Origin: Demequina litoralis
GTDB lineage: Bacteria; Actinomycetota; Actinomycetes; Actinomycetales; Demequinaceae
Direction of reading: 5' to 3'
NCBI RefSeq assembly: GCF_030418455.1
Contig: NZ_JAUHPW010000004.1
Coordinates: 1-64,000 of the forward strand
Length of the DNA: 64,000 nt
Of this stretch, positions 61,321 through 64,000 are shown one piece after another. The stretch's first letter is position 1. Each line of letters starts with the position of its first letter. The position numbers and the translations under genes are program-made. The notes under the pieces are model-generated. The model had not been told where the DNA came from, did not search any database, and was given only the letters and a program-made list of their open reading frames with translations.

Positions 61321-62517
61321 TTAGAGGGAGCGCTCGAACTCGTCCATGAAGGCGATCATCTGCGCCGCCTCGACGAGGAAGCCGTCGTGACCCACGGGGG
61401 AGTGGACCACCTTGATGCCGTTGGATCCGCTGAGCGCCGCATCGAGGCGCTGCGAGTTCTGCATGGGGTAGAGGCGGTCCGAGTCGATCGCGATGACGAG
61501 CGCCGGATCCGTGTAGCGCGCGAGGGCGGTCTCGACGCCGCCGCGGCCGCGGCCCACGTCGTGCGACTGGATCGCCTGCGCGAGGCGCACGTAGGTGTTG
61601 GCGTCGAAGCGGCGCGCGAGCTTTCGGGCGTGGTGCTCGAGGTACGACTGCACGGCGAAGAGGCCGCCGCGGCCCAGCGGGTCCGATTCGCCCTGGTAGT
61701 TGCGGTCGAACCTCTCGTTGAGCTCGCCGGCGCTGCGGTACGTGGTGTGCGCGATCATGCGGGCGATGCCCATGCCCACGTGCGGGCCGTCGCCGTCGGC
61801 GGCGTCGTAGTAGTCGCCGCCGCGATACCTGGGGTCGGACTGGATGGCGGCGACCTGGGCGGTCGACCAGGCGATCTGGTCCGCGGTGGTGGCGCCCGTC
61901 GAGCCGACGGGTGCGATCGCGCCCACCCGCTCGGGTGCCATGACCGTCCACTCGAGGGCGCGCATGCCGCCCATGCTCGGCCCGGTCATGAGGCGCCAGC
62001 GGTCGATCTCGAGGTGGTCCATGAGCGCGATCTCCGCGCGGGCCATGTCGCGCATCGTCACGTACGGGAAGCGCGAGCCCCACGGCCTGCCGTCCTCGGG
62101 GTGCGGGCTTGCCGGGCCGGTCGAGCCCTGGCAGCCGCCGACGACGTTCGCGCAGACGATGAAGTGCTTGTCGGGGTCGATCGGCTTGCCGTGGCCGACC
62201 ATCGCGTTCCACCAGCCGCCGGTGTGGTGGCCGGGCTCGGCCGGGCCGAAGACGTGGCTGTCGCCCGTGAGCGCGTGCGCGACATAGACGGCGTTGTCCT
62301 TCGTGGGGGAGAGGGTGCCCCAGGTCTCGTAGGCGAGGACGACGTCGGGGAGGGTGCCGAGGGGGTCGGCTTCGAGAGGTAGGTCACCCAGCGCGAAGAA
62401 GAGGCGGCGGCCCGGGTGCTCGCCCTCCCGCCACGCGGCGCTCGCGGGGATGGGCGCGCCGGGGCCGGGGCCCTGGTCCGCGGCGAGCGCGTCGGTCTCG
62501 ATGCCGTCGTCATCCAT
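61321..62517 (-). CDS. metX: homoserine O-acyltransferase (MetX, copy 2)
   Basis: Encodes 398 residues from the ATG giving MDDDGIETDAL. The catalytic set is intact: NVVGGCQGSTGPASPHPEDG, Ser in TGPSMGGMRALEW, Asp in IDSDRLYPM, His in VGHDGFLVEA. It is a paralog of the 57278 protein, with long shared blocks but many differences, for example in the acyl-binding region. It stands alone, not with metY. Two MetX enzymes so close together may reflect tandem duplication with an acyltransferase gene between them, or differing acyl-CoA or homoserine/serine preference. Confidence 0.92.
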   Translation of the reverse strand: MDDDGIETDALAADQGPGPGAPIPASAAWREGEHPGRRLFFALGDLPLEADPLGTLPDVVLAYETWGTLSPTKDNAVYVAHALTGDSHVFGPAEPGHHTGGWWNAMVGHGKPIDPDKHFIVCANVVGGCQGSTGPASPHPEDGRPWGSRFPYVTMRDMARAEIALMDHLEIDRWRLMTGPSMGGMRALEWTVMAPERVGAIAPVGSTGATTADQIAWSTAQVAAIQSDPRYRGGDYYDAADGDGPHVGMGIARMIAHTTYRSAGELNERFDRNYQGESDPLGRGGLFAVQSYLEHHARKLARRFDANTYVRLAQAIQSHDVGRGRGGVETALARYTDPALVIAIDSDRLYPMQNSQRLDAALSGSNGIKVVHSPVGHDGFLVEAAQMIAFMDEFERSL

Positions 62518-62585
62518 GGCGCTCAGCGTATTGGACGGGACGATGCGCGAGGGGCCGGGTGGCTCGGGGCGGGTGCGCGCTGCGG

Positions 62586-63329
62586 CTAGTCCGCGTACTC
62601 GCGCAGGATCGCGCTGAAGTGGCCCGCGAGGTAAGTCTGGCCGGCGTCGTTCGGGTGGATCCCGTCGTCGCCGATGAGGCCCGCGCGGCCGTCGAACCAG
62701 CCGGACTCGATGGGGTCGATGAAGACGACACGGGCCTCCATCGCGGCGGCCGCGACGGCGTCGCGCACCTCGATCAGCTCGTCCGGCACGGGCCATTCGG
62801 GCGACGCGGGCCCGACGACGACGATGTTCGCTCCCGGAGCCTTCACCTCCGCGATGTCGACGGCTTCTGCTGCGGCGGCGGTGACGTCCTCTGGGCTGGC
62901 GCCGACGTCGTTGATGGAGCCGAAGAACAGGACGAGGTCGGACTCCGGATCCACCTCGGCGGCGCGGGTGACGTAGGTCGACGGCTCGCCGTCCTGCTGC
63001 GCGGGTGTCACGTATCCGCTGCCGCCGACGTGGAAGGTGGTGATCGCGTAGTCGTCACCGAGCAGCGCGGGCCAGCGCGCCTCGCGGCCGGAGTCCATGT
63101 TCGAGCCCCCGGTGTAGGAGTCGCCGACCACGGAGACCACCGGAGGGATCGCCGGCGGGGGTGGAGTCCAGGTGCGTACCGGCGTGGGTTGACGGTCGTG
63201 CCAGACCCACGCGCCGGCGCCCGCGATGGCGAGGAGGATCAGGACGATGAAGCCCCACATGGGCATCCCGCCCCACTCGCGGGTCAGCCACGGCTGCCGC
63301 GTGTTGCGGACGCGCACGCGTGTGTCCAT
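62586..63329 (-). CDS. membrane-anchored SGNH hydrolase
   Basis: Encodes 247 residues from the ATG giving MDTRVRVRNTRQPW after GGGGAC (an upstream in-frame start is possible). One transmembrane helix (MWGFIVLILLAIAGAGAWVW, about residues 24-43) and a Pro-rich linker precede the hydrolase: VVSVVGDSYTGGSNMDSG near residue 68 (catalytic Ser), FFGSINDVGAS (Asn), and DGIHPNDAGQTYLAGHF near 222 (Asp/His). An extracytoplasmic esterase acting on envelope glycan is likely. It is divergent from the gene at 63530. Confidence 0.85.
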   Translation of the reverse strand: MDTRVRVRNTRQPWLTREWGGMPMWGFIVLILLAIAGAGAWVWHDRQPTPVRTWTPPPPAIPPVVSVVGDSYTGGSNMDSGREARWPALLGDDYAITTFHVGGSGYVTPAQQDGEPSTYVTRAAEVDPESDLVLFFGSINDVGASPEDVTAAAAEAVDIAEVKAPGANIVVVGPASPEWPVPDELIEVRDAVAAAAMEARVVFIDPIESGWFDGRAGLIGDDGIHPNDAGQTYLAGHFSAILREYAD

Positions 63330-63490
63330 TTTGTCCCCATTCCCCCCGAGGTCAATGTACCGAGGACCGGGGCGTTCGGGGCCGGGAATCTCGCTCAAGG
63401 CGCCCGCTCCGCCCGCCGATATCCCGTACGGGTCCCCTGCGTCGCCGCTCGGCTCGCGCTCGCGCGCGTGAGAGATACGGCACAGGGGGC

Positions 63491-63519
63491 TTCACGTATG
63501 AACGGCGCCCGCCTAGTAT
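63491..63519 (+). promoter_or_regulatory. sigma-70-type promoter
   Basis: TTCACG (63491-63496), 17-base spacer, TAGTAT (63514-63519). Transcription would start near 63526, only a few bases from the GTG at 63530, so the message is leaderless or nearly so. Confidence 0.6.
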
Positions 63520-63529
63520 CGGTGCGGAC

Positions 63530-64000
63530 GTGACTCGTGTGACAGATGTGACAAGGGTGGTGAAGGTGACGGCTGGGTTCAAGCGGGTGCTCGCGCTCGC
63601 GGCGATGTTCGCGCTGGCGAGCGTCGTCGTCGTGGCCGGGCCCACGCATCGTGCCCTCGCCGAGGACTACCCCGGCCAGGCCGAGATCGACGAGGCCCGC
63701 AAGGCCGCCAACGACCTCGCCGCCGGCATCGACGAGCTCGACAACGCGATCGTCGCCCTCGGCGAGGCCCGCGAGAAGGCCACCGCCAACGCGCTGCTCG
63801 CCGGCGAGGACTACATCCAGGCCCAGGAGGCCTCGGACGCCGCGCAGGACACCCTCGAGGCCGCGAACAAGCGCGCCCGCCAGGCCGAGAAGGAGCTCGC
63901 CGAGGCCCGCGAGAACCTCGCGTCCGTCGCCCAGGCCGCCTACCGCGACTCCGGCTCGATGAGCCAGATCGGCGCGGTCGTGGGCGCCGACACCGTCGAC
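63530..64000 (+). CDS. secreted coiled-coil protein, N-terminal part (NlpC/P60-type hydrolase likely)
   Basis: 157 codons, cut by the end of the window. After a short N-terminus rich in Val and Thr a hydrophobic signal (VLALAAMFALASVVVV, about residues 20-35) ends near HRALAEDYPG. The mature part is a long Ala/Glu/Arg/Lys-rich coiled coil: EIDEARKAANDLAAGIDELD, EAREKATANALL, RARQAEKELAEARENLASVA. This N-terminal coiled coil is common in actinobacterial peptidoglycan hydrolases with a C-terminal NlpC/P60 domain, which would lie outside the window. The GTG start, few bases after a promoter, suggests a leaderless message. Confidence 0.75.
   Translation, partial: MTRVTDVTRVVKVTAGFKRVLALAAMFALASVVVVAGPTHRALAEDYPGQAEIDEARKAANDLAAGIDELDNAIVALGEAREKATANALLAGEDYIQAQEASDAAQDTLEAANKRARQAEKELAEARENLASVAQAAYRDSGSMSQIGAVVGADTVD

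Overview
High-GC DNA with many GTG starts, one- to four-base gene overlaps, strong G/C third-position bias, Tat-type signal peptides, a metY-metX operon and the CAP/YdcF/DUF4012 gene types point to a high-GC Gram-positive actinobacterium. Micrococcales (a Cellulomonas- or Demequina-like genus) is my best guess, but the sequence alone does not prove the genus. No rRNA, tRNA or CRISPR array was seen.

Layout. (1) 0.1-6.7 kb: a secreted protein, an FAD/Fe-S oxidoreductase, and a tightly overlapping run of Gfo/Idh oxidoreductase, SGNH hydrolase, YdcF-like and CAP-domain lipoprotein genes. (2) 6.8-28.8 kb: a large cell-surface polysaccharide locus. It holds two polyprenyl-phosphate sugar transferases, three GT4 glycosyltransferases, a flippase, a polymerase, a pyruvyl transferase, two Wzz/BY-kinase fusions, a low-molecular-weight tyrosine phosphatase, two DUF4012 proteins, gmd-fcl for GDP-fucose, and three small secreted proteins ending in a sorting-like L-S-x-T-G signal. 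(3) 28.8-35.5 kb: a wrecked segment with a truncated second fcl, an IS3-family element carrying a nested IS30-family element, a glycosyltransferase, a second IS3-family element, and an acyltransferase broken by one stop codon. (4) 35.6-45.3 kb: a minus-strand block of less GC-rich glycan genes (O-antigen ligase/polymerase, five glycosyltransferases, flippase, pyruvyl transferase), probably acquired. (5) 45.3-47.1 kb: degenerate DNA with remnants of secreted proteins, including a frameshifted malectin-like domain. (6) 47.2-52.5 kb: a third Wzz/BY-kinase followed by an unusual co-oriented set: a catalytically dead tyrosine phosphatase fused to an HPr-kinase-like domain, a PqqD-like protein, a nucleotidyltransferase-family protein, a second PqqD-like protein, a 49-residue membrane peptide and a Tat-exported protein. 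(7) 52.8-57.3 kb: the dTDP-rhamnose genes rmlA/B/C and divergent rmlD, a dead secreted-protein gene and a second Tat-exported protein. (8) 57.3-64 kb: metX and metY, an acyltransferase, a second metX, an anchored SGNH hydrolase, and the start of a secreted coiled-coil protein that runs off the window.

How the genes work together: the sugar transferases start a repeat unit on undecaprenyl phosphate, the glycosyltransferases extend it with fucose, rhamnose and other sugars, pyruvyl and acyl transferases decorate it, the flippases and polymerases export and polymerise it, and the Wzz/BY-kinases with the tyrosine phosphatase set chain length. The locus looks like three polysaccharide modules joined by duplication and IS-mediated rearrangement. 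The two observations most worth following are the pseudophosphatase/HprK-PqqD-nucleotidyltransferase set, and a recurring short leader hairpin whose loop carries TGAGG(G) upstream of several surface-protein and polysaccharide genes.
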